A DNA stretch of 64,000 nt from Saccharothrix syringae (GTDB lineage Bacteria; Actinomycetota; Actinomycetes; Mycobacteriales; Pseudonocardiaceae): contig NZ_CP034550.1 of NCBI RefSeq assembly GCF_009498035.1, forward strand, positions 10,726,001 to 10,790,000, in the 5' to 3' direction. Below the pieces are notes generated by a model, which did no database searches, had not been told where the DNA came from, and saw only the letters and a list, made by a program, of their open reading frames with translations. A program made the position numbers and the translations under genes. Shown in pieces: positions 39,053 to 46,823 of this stretch; position 1 is the first letter of the stretch, and each line of letters starts with the position of its first letter.

Positions 39053-40354
39053 TCAGGCGCGGCGGCGCCTGCGCGCCACCAGCAGGGTGAACGCGCCGCC
39101 GCCGAGCAGGACCAGGCCCAGCGCGGCCAGGCCCAGCGGCGCCGCGCCCGTGCCCGCCAGGCCGCTGCCGGCCGACGCCGCGGCCGCCGCGGTGGTGGTC
39201 GTGGTGGTGGGCGGCACCGATGAGGACGAAGACGGCGCGCTGCTCGTGGTCGACCCGGTCGTCGGCGTCGTGGAGGGCTCGTCGTCGCCGACCCGCACCC
39301 GGACGCCCACGACGTTGTTGGAGAAGTCGGCGTCCCGCAGCTCGTTCACGGCGCGGGCGCTGACGTTGACGTCGGTGAACCGGGCCTTGATGCGCACCTT
39401 GACGCGCACCTCGGTCGTCGCGCCGGGCAGCAGGCGGTCCTTGAGCAGGTACACGTTGCTGCCGGGGGCGTCGGTGGTGGCGTTGTCGCTGATCGACAGC
39501 CGCTCCACCTTGTCGTGGGGCTCGCCGATCACGAACGTGGCGCGCTCGGGCGCCGTGCCCCTGTTGGTGACGGGGACGACGATCTCGATCTCGTCGCCGA
39601 TCTCGTACCGCTCCCGCGCGGGTTCGACGCGCACCCCCACGGCGATGTCGCCGGTGGCCGGGGCGTAGCCCGCCTCGACCCACGGCTCGGCCTCCCCGGG
39701 CACGACGCTGATCTTCTTCGCGTAGGTGGTCCAGTCGACGAGGTTCGGGTTCGTGCCGCCGACCAGGGCCAGGCCGTCCTTGAACAGCGGCGCGGCGGTC
39801 ACCTCGTACTCGCCCGCCGGCACGTCCTGGAAGAACAGGTCGCCGTGCTCGGTGGGCGCGTCGACCGGCCGGTCGACGCCGGGGCCGCCGGTGATCCGCA
39901 GCGGGCACCCGCCGGGCGGCGCCGGCTCCCCGTTGAAGGCGCCGTCGCCGTCGTCGAGCCAGCAGTTGACGGGCAGCCAGGCGCCCCGGATGCCGAAGTC
40001 GAACGTGCCGCCGCCGCCCTTGGTGTGGAACGACGACTGGGAGGTGGCCTGGTAGAGGTCGGTGTTGTGGTTGTAGATCGCCAGCGGCGTGTCCGGCAGC
40101 TCGACCCGGTACCGGCCGTCGGCGTCGGTGCCGTACTCGCCGATGAACTCCTTCGTGGCGCCGTTGAACACCCGCACCCCGCGGGCGTTGGCCAGCGGCC
40201 GCTCACCGGGGTCCGGCAGGCCGTTGGTGTTGCGGTCGAAGTAGACCAGGCCCTCGATGGTGATCGTGCCGCTCTCCCGCGCACCGGCCACGCCGCCCGG
40301 CGCGAGCACCGCGACGACGGCTGCCACCGCGGCCGCCCTGATCAACTTCCCCAC
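39053..40354 (-). CDS. Secreted cell-wall-anchored protein with LAXTG sorting signal
   Basis: 433 residues. Signal peptide of about 25 residues, an SdrD-like carboxypeptidase-regulatory domain near residues 33-115 (FDRNTNGLPDPGERPL, TDADGRYRVELP), a second beta domain, a DUF11/CARDB-like region (EIVVPVTNRGTAPE), a Ser/Thr/Pro spacer, then LAGTG at 399-403, a hydrophobic helix and RRRRRA. LAXTG is the class E sortase motif of actinomycetes; no sortase gene lies in the window. GTG 40354 has GGGGGA seven bases upstream. Likely a surface structural protein. Confidence 0.87.
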   Translation of the reverse strand: MGKLIRAAAVAAVVAVLAPGGVAGARESGTITIEGLVYFDRNTNGLPDPGERPLANARGVRVFNGATKEFIGEYGTDADGRYRVELPDTPLAIYNHNTDLYQATSQSSFHTKGGGGTFDFGIRGAWLPVNCWLDDGDGAFNGEPAPPGGCPLRITGGPGVDRPVDAPTEHGDLFFQDVPAGEYEVTAAPLFKDGLALVGGTNPNLVDWTTYAKKISVVPGEAEPWVEAGYAPATGDIAVGVRVEPARERYEIGDEIEIVVPVTNRGTAPERATFVIGEPHDKVERLSISDNATTDAPGSNVYLLKDRLLPGATTEVRVKVRIKARFTDVNVSARAVNELRDADFSNNVVGVRVRVGDDEPSTTPTTGSTTSSAPSSSSSVPPTTTTTTAAAAASAGSGLAGTGAAPLGLAALGLVLLGGGAFTLLVARRRRRA

Positions 40355-40478
40355 GCCGTGTCCCCCAAAAGTGTCTGGATGTCCACCTCGTCGTCGCAAC
40401 GCGGGCACGGAACGTTTCGAGATCCCGGTCACACCTCGCGACGCGCGGATCGCGGCGGACCGGCCTAACGTCGTCGTC

Positions 40479-41468
40479 ATGCCTCAGGGATCTGCGAAGA
40501 GCGGTGGCGGGGAGAGCACGCTGACCGTGCTGCTCGCCCTCGCGGTGAACCTGGCCATCGCGATCATGAAGGCGATCGCGGGCGTGATCACCGGGTCGGC
40601 GGCGATGATGTCGGAGGCCGCGCACTCGGTCGCCGACACGTTCACCGAGGCCCTGCTGCTCACCGCGCTGCGCCGGTCCGAGCGGCCCGCCGACCGCAGG
40701 CACCCGTTCGGGTACGGCAAGGAGCGGTACTTCTGGTCGCTGCTCGCCGCCGTGTCGATCTTCGTGTCGGGTGCGGTGTTCGCGTTCTACGAGGGCTTCC
40801 GGACCGTGCTGGGCGAACCGGAGGAGCAGGCGAGCCCGGTGGTGGGCTACGTCGTGCTGGCGATCGCGTTCGCGCTGGAGTCGGTGTCGTGGACGCAGGC
40901 CGTGCGGCAGGTGCGGCGCGGCGCCCGCGAGGAGGACCGGTCCGTGCCGGAGTTCCTGCGCGTGTCGGACGACCCGACGGTCAAGACGGTGTTCATGGAG
41001 GACTCCGCCGCGCTGGTCGGGCTGCTGCTGGCGTTCGGCGGCCTCGGGCTGCACCACCTGACCGGGTCGTCGGTGTGGGACGGGGTCGCGTCCATCCTCA
41101 TCGGCGCCCTGCTCGCGGTCGCCGCGTACACGCTCGCGTCGACCAACCGGGGGCTGCTGATCGGGCGGCAGGCCGACCCGCAGCTGGTGCGCGCGGTGTG
41201 GGCGGAGCTGCGCGACGTGCCCGAGGTGGAGCAGGTGGTCGACCTGCTGACCATGGCGGTGGGCACGGACCGGGTCCTGCTGTGCGCGCGGCTCGACTTC
41301 GACGACTCGCTGGGCGCGGCCGAGCTGGAGCGGGCGTGCGTGCGGATCGACGCGGCGCTGCGCGAGGCCCACCCCGAACTGGACGAGGTGTTCCTGGAAC
41401 CGGTGCCGCGCACCGACCCGGAGCTGCGGGCCAGGGTGCTGGCCAGGTACGGCGACCTGCGGCTCTAG
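40479..41468 (+). CDS. Cation diffusion facilitator transporter
   Basis: 329 residues. Six membrane helices in the first 220 with [17 protein letters not shown] as the metal site (His and Asp of the HxxxD type) and a second acidic position at [12 protein letters not shown]. The C-terminal cytosolic domain (about 230-325) is the CDF dimerisation ferredoxin-like fold. It exports zinc, iron, cobalt or similar ions by proton antiport; the metal cannot be called. TAACGT seven bases before the ATG and no ribosome-binding site suggest a leaderless transcript. It converges on dcd with overlapping stops (CTAG). Confidence 0.92.
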   Translation: MPQGSAKSGGGESTLTVLLALAVNLAIAIMKAIAGVITGSAAMMSEAAHSVADTFTEALLLTALRRSERPADRRHPFGYGKERYFWSLLAAVSIFVSGAVFAFYEGFRTVLGEPEEQASPVVGYVVLAIAFALESVSWTQAVRQVRRGAREEDRSVPEFLRVSDDPTVKTVFMEDSAALVGLLLAFGGLGLHHLTGSSVWDGVASILIGALLAVAAYTLASTNRGLLIGRQADPQLVRAVWAELRDVPEVEQVVDLLTMAVGTDRVLLCARLDFDDSLGAAELERACVRIDAALREAHPELDEVFLEPVPRTDPELRARVLARYGDLRL

Positions 41469-42046
41469 CGCTTGGTGTCGGTGCGGTGGAAGTTCAGGTG
41501 GGCGCGCGACGGCGTGGGCCCGCGCTGGCCCTGGTAGCGGGAACCGGCCTGCCGGGAGCCGTAGGGGAACTCGGCGGAGCTGCTGAGCCGGAACAGGCAC
41601 AGCTGGCCGATCTTCATGCCCGGGTGCAGGGTGATCGGCAGGTTGGCCACGTTGGACAGCTCCAGCGTGATGTGGCCGGAGAAGCCGGGGTCGATGAAGC
41701 CCGCGGTGGAGTGGGTGAGCAGCCCCAGGCGGCCGAGCGAGGACTTGCCCTCCAACCGGCCGGCCAGGTCGTCGGGCAGGGTGACCAGCTCGAAGGTGGA
41801 GCCGAGCACGAACTCGCCGGGGTGCAGCACGAACGGCTCGTCGTCGACGGTCTCCACGAGCGTGGTGAGGTCGTCCTGCTGCACGGCGGGGTCGATGTGG
41901 GTGTACCGGGTGTTGTTGAACACGCGGAAGAAGCGGTCCAGGCGGACGTCGATGCTGGACGGCTGCACCAGGGCGTCGTCGAAGGGCTCCAGGACCAGGC
42001 GGCCGGAGTCGACTTCCTTGCGCAGATCGCGGTCGCTCAACAACAC
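41465..42046 (-). CDS. dcd: dCTP deaminase, dUMP-forming (bifunctional Dcd-Dut)
   Basis: 193 residues of the dUTPase fold. [14 protein letters not shown] (about 96-109) and [21 protein letters not shown] are the conserved motifs, the latter holding the catalytic E129. The actinobacterial enzyme converts dCTP to dUMP in one step, supplying thymidylate synthesis while avoiding free dUTP. The C-terminal segment [17 protein letters not shown] is the lid over the active site. The tRNA-Gly gene lies upstream on the other strand. Confidence 0.95.
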   Translation of the reverse strand: MLLSDRDLRKEVDSGRLVLEPFDDALVQPSSIDVRLDRFFRVFNNTRYTHIDPAVQQDDLTTLVETVDDEPFVLHPGEFVLGSTFELVTLPDDLAGRLEGKSSLGRLGLLTHSTAGFIDPGFSGHITLELSNVANLPITLHPGMKIGQLCLFRLSSSAEFPYGSRQAGSRYQGQRGPTPSRAHLNFHRTDTKR

Positions 42047-42147
42047 GGGCCCAGCCTATGCGGGGTGGGGCGGTGGGCGGGTACGCGGGGTGGGCGGGCG
42101 TTGCCCGGCGGTGGACGGGTCTGTGTATGATCGGTGCTGCACGGCAG

Positions 42148-42218
42148 GCGGGTGTAGTTCATTGGTAGAACGACAGCTTCCCAAGCTGTAGAGGCGGGTT
42201 CGATTCCCGTCACCCGCT
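42148..42218 (+). tRNA. tRNA-Gly (anticodon CCC)
   Basis: 71 bases. Acceptor GCGGGTG pairs with CACCCGC, with discriminator T. D arm GTTC-ATTGGTA-GAAC, anticodon stem ACAGC/GCTGT closing loop TTCCCAA (anticodon CCC, reads GGG), variable AGAGG, and T arm CGGGT-TCGATTC-CCGTC. CCA is not encoded. A strong hairpin follows. Pseudogenes lie downstream but no att repeats or integrase were seen. Confidence 0.97.
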
Positions 42219-42225
42219 CATCGAG

Positions 42226-42259
42226 ACGAAGGCCCGGGTCCGGCGACCCGGGCCTTCGT
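42226..42259 (+). terminator. Terminator of the tRNA-Gly gene
   Basis: ACGAAGGCCCGGGTC, loop CGGC, exact reverse complement: 15-bp stem starting eight bases after the tRNA end, followed by CGTGTTCG rather than a T-run. Confidence 0.85.
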
Positions 42260-42345
42260 CGTGTTCGAGTGTCGTCGGTGCCCGACGCCGGGCAACCACC
42301 TCCCGCATCGGACGTCCCCAGCACGACACCACACCGGGGGACCGA

Positions 42346-42693
42346 ATGAACAAGATCGCCAAGGCGGCCCTGACCGTCTTCCTCGTCCTGGCCGGCTTCG
42401 CGGGCCTGATCGCCGCCGGCCTGACCCTGCTCGTCTGCCTGAACAGCACCTGCGGCACCATCGAAGCCGACCCGACGTTCGTGGTCGTCGGCGTGGAGGA
42501 CACCCGCTACCACATCAACGTGGTCAAAGGCCGCCCGGCCGACCTGAGGGCGGACAACTGGCACCAGTCGTACCTCGACAAGAAGGAGTTCGACACCGAG
42601 GTGCGGGAGGGCGACCACGTGATCTGCCACCTGACCGAGGACGACGACGTCGTGGTCACCGCCTGCCGCAAGACGGTCGCGCCCACCACCTAG
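42346..42693 (+). CDS. Small secreted or membrane-anchored protein, unknown
   Basis: 115 residues. GGGGGA precedes the ATG by four bases. A hydrophobic segment (about 8-32) is either an uncleaved anchor or a signal peptide. The exported part has four Cys (CLNSTCG, VICHL, TACRK) that could form two disulfides, and a beta-rich sequence with TRYHINVVKG. No family recognised. The stop TAG lies in a CTAG shared with a decayed convergent gene. Confidence 0.75.
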   Translation: MNKIAKAALTVFLVLAGFAGLIAAGLTLLVCLNSTCGTIEADPTFVVVGVEDTRYHINVVKGRPADLRADNWHQSYLDKKEFDTEVREGDHVICHLTEDDDVVVTACRKTVAPTT

Positions 42694-42960
42694 CACCGCG
42701 CCTGCCGGACACCGCTTCGTAAGACGACCCGCTCGAACACCCCGCGGTCCGCGCCCAGCCCGCTGAAGTGCACGGCCGCGCGCGTCAGCTCCCGCTCCGC
42801 GTACTCCGTCCCAGTCCAGCAGCACCGGGCTGGTGGCGGTCACCAGCCACACGGCCCCGGCACCCAGTCCAGCCACGTCACCCACTTGTCCACCGGGTGC
42901 GGCCGCACCTCGGGCGTCCCGCCGGCGGGAAGGGCGCGCACGGCCGCCGGCCAGGCTGGC
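42690..42960 (-). pseudogene. Frameshifted remnant of an unidentified gene (phosphotransferase-like C-terminus?)
   Basis: Protein-like segments appear in three successive frames: DKWVTWLDWVPGPCGW, then VTATSPVLLDWD, then ERELTRAAVHFSGLGADRG and FERVVLRSGVRQARC with a TAG stop at the CTAG (42690). The LLDWD motif followed by RELxRAA recalls the metal-binding Asp of kinase-fold phosphotransferases, though this is weak. At least two frameshifts make it non-functional. Confidence 0.5.
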
Positions 42961-42968
42961 TCAACCGG

Positions 42969-43358
42969 TTAAGCACCCGGATTGCGCCAGACCCGCTCGT
43001 AACGCTCCTGGTCCTTCTTCTTCCGCTCGTCCCGCACCGCGGCCGCCGCCCCGCGCCGGTACCCGTACTTGGTCATCCGGTGGTCGGTGCTCTCGATCGC
43101 GTACGACAGGCCGAAGTACACGCCGACCACCAGCCCCAGCGAGCCGCACGCCAGCGCCAGCGGCAGGGGCGCGCCCAGACCGAGCACGAGCGCCAGCGCG
43201 ATCACCACCGTCAGCGGCAGGACCTGCAGGAACATCCGCACGCCGAACCACAGCAGCCACGTCGGCCTGGTCGCCTGGTGGAACACCCACTCGCGGTACC
43301 GCTGCGGCAGCCGGCCACCGAGCAGGTACCAGGCGCGCAACGCGAACGGGGGCTTCAC
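42969..43358 (-). CDS. DUF5313 family membrane protein
   Basis: 129 residues. LRAWYLLGGRLPQRYREWVF, then DxTRPTWLLWFGVRMFLQ are the family opening; two to three membrane helices follow and the C-terminus is highly charged (RDERKKKDQERYERVWR). The role is unknown. GTG start at 43358 overlaps the MarR stop as GTGA, so the two are co-translated. Confidence 0.82.
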   Translation of the reverse strand: MKPPFALRAWYLLGGRLPQRYREWVFHQATRPTWLLWFGVRMFLQVLPLTVVIALALVLGLGAPLPLALACGSLGLVVGVYFGLSYAIESTDHRMTKYGYRRGAAAAVRDERKKKDQERYERVWRNPGA

Positions 43359-43804
43359 GAGCGCCCCGCCGCCGCGATGACGCGGGTCAGCACCGCGTGC
43401 AGCCCTTGGAGCTCTTCCAGTGACATGCCCAGCCTCTCCACGATCGCGGGCGGGATGGCCAGCGCCCGCTCGCGCAGCGCCCGCCCCTCGTCGGTCAGTG
43501 CCACGGCCAGTTGCCGCTCGTCGGAGGCGGCGCGCGACCGCGTCACGTACCCGCTCGCCTCCAGTCGCTTGAGCAGCGGCGACAGGGTCGCGGGGTCCAG
43601 GGCGAGCTTGCGGCTCAACTCCTTGACCGACAGCGGCGTGCCGCCCCACAGCGCGAGCATCACCAGGTACTGCGGGTGGGTGAGCCCCATGGGCTCCAGC
43701 AGCGGCCGGTAGAGCGCGATGACGTCCCGGGCGGCGACGGCCAGTGCGAAGCAGACCTGGCGCTCCAGGTCGAGCGGGTCCTCAACACTTTGTGCACTAA
43801 TCAT
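43355..43804 (-). CDS. OhrR-like MarR-family regulator
   Basis: 149 residues. Winged helix with LSVKELSRKLALDPATLSPLL and DERQLAVALTDEGRAL. The N-terminus LERQVCFALAVAARDVIALY places Cys18 in the position of the OhrR peroxide-sensing cysteine, and GLTHPQYLVMLALWG is also OhrR-like. It would lose DNA binding when that Cys is oxidised by organic peroxides. No ohr gene is adjacent; the co-transcribed gene is DUF5313. A 23-bp palindrome overlaps its own start codon, implying tight self-repression. Confidence 0.88.
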   Translation of the reverse strand: MISAQSVEDPLDLERQVCFALAVAARDVIALYRPLLEPMGLTHPQYLVMLALWGGTPLSVKELSRKLALDPATLSPLLKRLEASGYVTRSRAASDERQLAVALTDEGRALRERALAIPPAIVERLGMSLEELQGLHAVLTRVIAAAGRS

Positions 43805-43813
43805 TAGTACACA
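43791..43813. promoter_or_regulatory. MarR-type operator overlapping the regulator's start codon
   Basis: TGTGCACTAAT-C-ATTAGTACACA, a 23-bp palindrome with one mismatched pair and a perfect ACTAAT-C-ATTAGT core. The ATG (43802-43804, minus strand) lies at its centre, so binding could block transcription of a leaderless message. Confidence 0.7.
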
Positions 43814-43815
43814 CA

Positions 43816-44210
43816 CTACTCCGCCGGCCTGCGCCCCAGCGCCGGCAAGTGAGCCGAAGCACCCGGGGCGGACTCCTCCCGCTCCACCTCGCGCAACGCC
43901 CACATCAGGTACTCGAAGTGCGCGAGATCGGCGTAGATCGCCTCCAGGTCGGCGTTGGGCAGCATCCACGCGGTGCTGTCCAGCGCGAACGTCCCCACCG
44001 CCTCGAACCCCGCCTCGGCCGCCTCCCCGGCGACCTCGTCGGGCCGGTGGAAGTAGGCCGTGGTGAACCACGGCGCGTCGGCGGGTGCTCGCCGGTGGCC
44101 AGGGACTGCCCGATCACCGCGCCGGCCACCGCGGACACCCCGGGCAGCGCCGCCCACGTCCAGCACCCGGCCCGCAGCCGGTCCGCCCGATCGCGCGGAC
44201 GCGGCGCCGG
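43816..44210 (-). pseudogene. Class I SAM-dependent methyltransferase remnant
   Basis: The C-terminal part is intact: PWFTTAYFHRPDEVAGEAAE, then GFEAVGTFALD, a W-x-LP segment and GASAHLPALGRRPAE, the ending typical of ubiquinone/menaquinone-methyltransferase-like enzymes. Upstream is GRVLDVGGAARG, a damaged motif I, but it is joined almost directly to the C-terminal part, so the core (about 100 residues) is deleted. It lies between the MarR and symporter genes on the same strand. Confidence 0.7.
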
Positions 44211-44232
44211 TCGCCGCGCCCGCGCGAGAGCT

Positions 44233-45747
44233 TCAGGCGCGCGCCGGCACCCGCTCCTCCTCCTCGTCGGAACGCAGCGAGTCCACCAGCGCCGACCGGT
44301 CCGCCGACGGCTCCGGCTTGAGCAGCAGGCCGATCACCAGGTACAGCACCAGCGACACCAGCAGCGGCCAGGACACGATCACCGCCTGGGTGACGAACGC
44401 GACCTTGTTCTGCTGCAGCACGTAGAGCACCGCCCAGGTGAGCAGGCCGCCGACGGTCGAGCTGATCGCGGCGGTGGGGCCGACCCGGCGGAACCACGGC
44501 AGCAGGCCCAGCATCAGCGGGATCGCGATCGGGCCCATCGTGGCCGCCACCAGGGCGATCACCACCTTGAGCACGAAGCCCTTGGTGTCGGCGGTCAGCG
44601 CGATCGTCATGCTCAGCCCGATGAACGCGAACGTGGTGATCCGCGCCAGCCGCAGCTGCGCGGCCTCGCCGAGCCGGTTCACGCCCTTCCACAGCCTGGG
44701 CAGCATGTCCCGGGTGATCACCGCGGAGATCACGTTGGCGTCCGACGACACCATCGCCATGGTGTGCGAGAAGAATCCCGCCAGCACCAGGCCCACCATG
44801 CCGGCGGGCAGCATGGCCTTGCCCATCTCGACGTACGCCTGCTCGGCGTTGCCCTCCATGCCCGGCACGATCAGCGGCGCGGCCCACATCGGGAAGAACA
44901 GCACCAGCGGCCAGAGCAGCCACAGCGCGCTGGACAGCAGCGCGGACCGCTTGGCCGCGGCACCCGACGGCGCGGCCATGTAGCGCTGCGCCAGGTTCCA
45001 CATGCCGCCGTTGTACTCCAGCGTCTTGATCAGGAACAGCGCCATGAAGAAGATCAGCGTGTACTGGCCGGACAGCGGGTCGGAGTGCGACTCGGGCAGC
45101 TGGTCCCAGATCGTCCACATGAAGTCGATGCCGCCGAAGTGCGCGGCGACCGCGATGAACATGACGATGCCCGCGAGGCCCTGGATGACGAACTGGCCGA
45201 AGTCGGTCAGCGCGTCGGCCCACAGGCCGCCGAGCACCGAGTAGACCATGGTCACCACACCGGTGAGCGCGATGCCGATCCACACCGGCACGCCCGCGAA
45301 GCCCTGGAGCAGCAGCGCCACCGCGACCCACTTGGCGGCGATGTCCACGACCTTCAGCGCGGCGCCCGACCAGGCCATGATCTGCTGCGTCGGCACGTTG
45401 TAGCGGCGCGCCAGGTACTCCAGCGGCGACTTCACGCCGTGCCGCGAGCGCAGCCGGTTCCACGCGCCCGCCCACAGGAACGCGCCGATCCCGACGCCCA
45501 CGCCGATGGTCAGCGCCCACCAGATGTAGACGGTCAGGCCCAACCGGTACGCCTCGGCGGCGAACGCGACGAACATGACGGCGCTGTAGCCGGACATGTG
45601 GTGCGAGATTCCGGACAGCCACCACGGCATCCGGCCGCCCGCGGTGAAGAAGTCGGCGATGTTCCTGACCCGGCCCCGCGACCAGTAGCCGATCGCCACC
45701 ATCACGAAGAAGTACCCACCGACGACGACCCAGTCGAGGGTGTCCAT
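44233..45747 (-). CDS. Sodium:solute symporter family protein
   Basis: 504 residues with about 13 membrane helices. SSS family signs: FFTAGGRMPWWLSGISHHMSG near the start (residues 34-54) and a central GGLWADALTDFGQ, with SSDANVISAVITRD later, matching the sodium site. It imports an organic solute, such as a sugar, amino acid or carboxylate, with Na+. The C-terminal 35 residues are acidic and cytosolic. GGAGG precedes the ATG by about five bases. No catabolic genes adjoin it, so substrate is unknown. Confidence 0.93.
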   Translation of the reverse strand: MDTLDWVVVGGYFFVMVAIGYWSRGRVRNIADFFTAGGRMPWWLSGISHHMSGYSAVMFVAFAAEAYRLGLTVYIWWALTIGVGVGIGAFLWAGAWNRLRSRHGVKSPLEYLARRYNVPTQQIMAWSGAALKVVDIAAKWVAVALLLQGFAGVPVWIGIALTGVVTMVYSVLGGLWADALTDFGQFVIQGLAGIVMFIAVAAHFGGIDFMWTIWDQLPESHSDPLSGQYTLIFFMALFLIKTLEYNGGMWNLAQRYMAAPSGAAAKRSALLSSALWLLWPLVLFFPMWAAPLIVPGMEGNAEQAYVEMGKAMLPAGMVGLVLAGFFSHTMAMVSSDANVISAVITRDMLPRLWKGVNRLGEAAQLRLARITTFAFIGLSMTIALTADTKGFVLKVVIALVAATMGPIAIPLMLGLLPWFRRVGPTAAISSTVGGLLTWAVLYVLQQNKVAFVTQAVIVSWPLLVSLVLYLVIGLLLKPEPSADRSALVDSLRSDEEEERVPARA

Positions 45748-45882
45748 GCGGCCTCCACTAGTGCTCGGCCCAGGGGGGCTGCGCGGAACTACGGGCGGCG
45801 GTGCGCGGCGTCCCACATGGGTGTGTGACGTAGGTCTTACGGACGTGTTGCGCCGTGCGGAAGGTCACAGGCGGCCATTGAG

Positions 45883-45894
45883 TCACACTTGTGA
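45883..45894. promoter_or_regulatory. Palindrome TCACA-CT-TGTGA upstream of the LuxR-type gene
   Basis: Perfect 5-bp arms in the divergent region between the symporter (starts 45747) and the LuxR-type regulator (starts about 45968). Two further TGTGA half-sites lie nearby (about 45823 and 45909). CRP-type half-sites are possible, though their orientation is the reverse of the usual palindrome. Confidence 0.35.
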
Positions 45895-45967
45895 TTCTTG
45901 TTCATATATGTGACCGCCGAGAACCGGTCCCCCAACCGCCCGGGAAGTTTTTTCGGAAACCCACGTC

Positions 45968-46705
45968 ATGGCCGGTCGGCAGCGGGGTCGCAACGTCATG
46001 CGAACCGGTGCCAACCCGCGCCCCCCGACGCTCGGCGGGGATCGACACGTCCAGGTGCCCGGCGTGGCACTCGTCGACCCGGTGCCACTGGTCCGGGAGG
46101 GGCTGGCGGCGGTGGTGCGGCGGACGGCGGGGCTGCGGTGGCTGGGTTCGACCGGGAACCCGAACGCGGCGCCCCGGCTGCACGAGCACCTGCGGCCGGA
46201 CGTGCTGCTGATCGACTCGGTGCTGGACCCGCAGGGCCAACTGGCCACCCTGCTGACCGGCGGCGACCCCGCGCTGGTCGTGGTCTCGCTGGTGCGCGAG
46301 CCGCACCGGACGGCGAAGTACGTGCGCACGGCGCTGGCCGCGGGCGTGCGCGGGCTCGTGCCGCGGGCGGGGGAGTCCGGCGAGGTGGTGCAGGCGATCG
46401 TGCGGTCGTACGCGGACCGGGTGTACCTGGACCCGACCCTGGCGCCGCTGGCGGCCGGGTTCACGCCCGCCGCGGAGGCCGGTTCGCGGCGCTCGCTGTC
46501 GCGGCGCGAGTACGAGGTGCTGCGGCTGATCGCCAACGGGCTGGAGAACCAGGCGGTGGCCAGCGAGCTGTACGTGTCGGTGGAGACGGTGCGCACGCAC
46601 GTGAAGAACATCCTGCGCAAGCTGCGGGCCCGGGACCGCACGCACGCCGTCTCGCTGGCCTACCAGGCCGGGCTGCTCACCGGCGGGCCGCAGGCGCTGG
46701 GCTGA
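45968..46705 (+). CDS. LuxR/NarL-type response regulator with degenerate receiver domain
   Basis: 245 residues from ATG 45968; an in-frame ATG at 45998 is as likely since neither has a clear ribosome-binding site. A receiver-like domain (about 30-140) has GVALVDPVPLVREGLAAVV but LLIDSVLD in place of the usual DxxMP phosphorylation loop, and lacks the conserved Lys-Pro. The C-terminal GerE HTH (about 175-235) is intact: LSRREYEVLRLIANGLENQA, VSVETVRTHVKNILRKL. No kinase is adjacent. It probably responds to something other than phosphorylation. Confidence 0.85.
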   Translation: MAGRQRGRNVMRTGANPRPPTLGGDRHVQVPGVALVDPVPLVREGLAAVVRRTAGLRWLGSTGNPNAAPRLHEHLRPDVLLIDSVLDPQGQLATLLTGGDPALVVVSLVREPHRTAKYVRTALAAGVRGLVPRAGESGEVVQAIVRSYADRVYLDPTLAPLAAGFTPAAEAGSRRSLSRREYEVLRLIANGLENQAVASELYVSVETVRTHVKNILRKLRARDRTHAVSLAYQAGLLTGGPQALG

Positions 46706-46749
46706 GGACCCGTCTCGTTCACCACAACGCGCGCATCGGCCTTGCCGAG

Positions 46750-46789
46750 GTTACTGACAGGTAATACCCTGTTGTTACCGGTCAGTAGG
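46750..46789. promoter_or_regulatory. Two fatty-acid operators before fadE5
   Basis: GTTACT-GACA-GGTAAT (46750-46765) and GTTACC-GGTC-AGTAGG (46774-46789), 24 bp centre to centre. They lie 35-75 bases before the start codon. TAATAC (46762-46767) inside the first site could be the -10 element. Confidence 0.8.
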
Positions 46790-46823
46790 GGACCGCCCCG
46801 ACCAGCATGGAGTGAGCGACGAG

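Noticed and set aside
42148..42218. An integration site (att) at the tRNA-Gly
   Set aside because: No direct repeat of the tRNA 3' end and no integrase was found in the following sequence.
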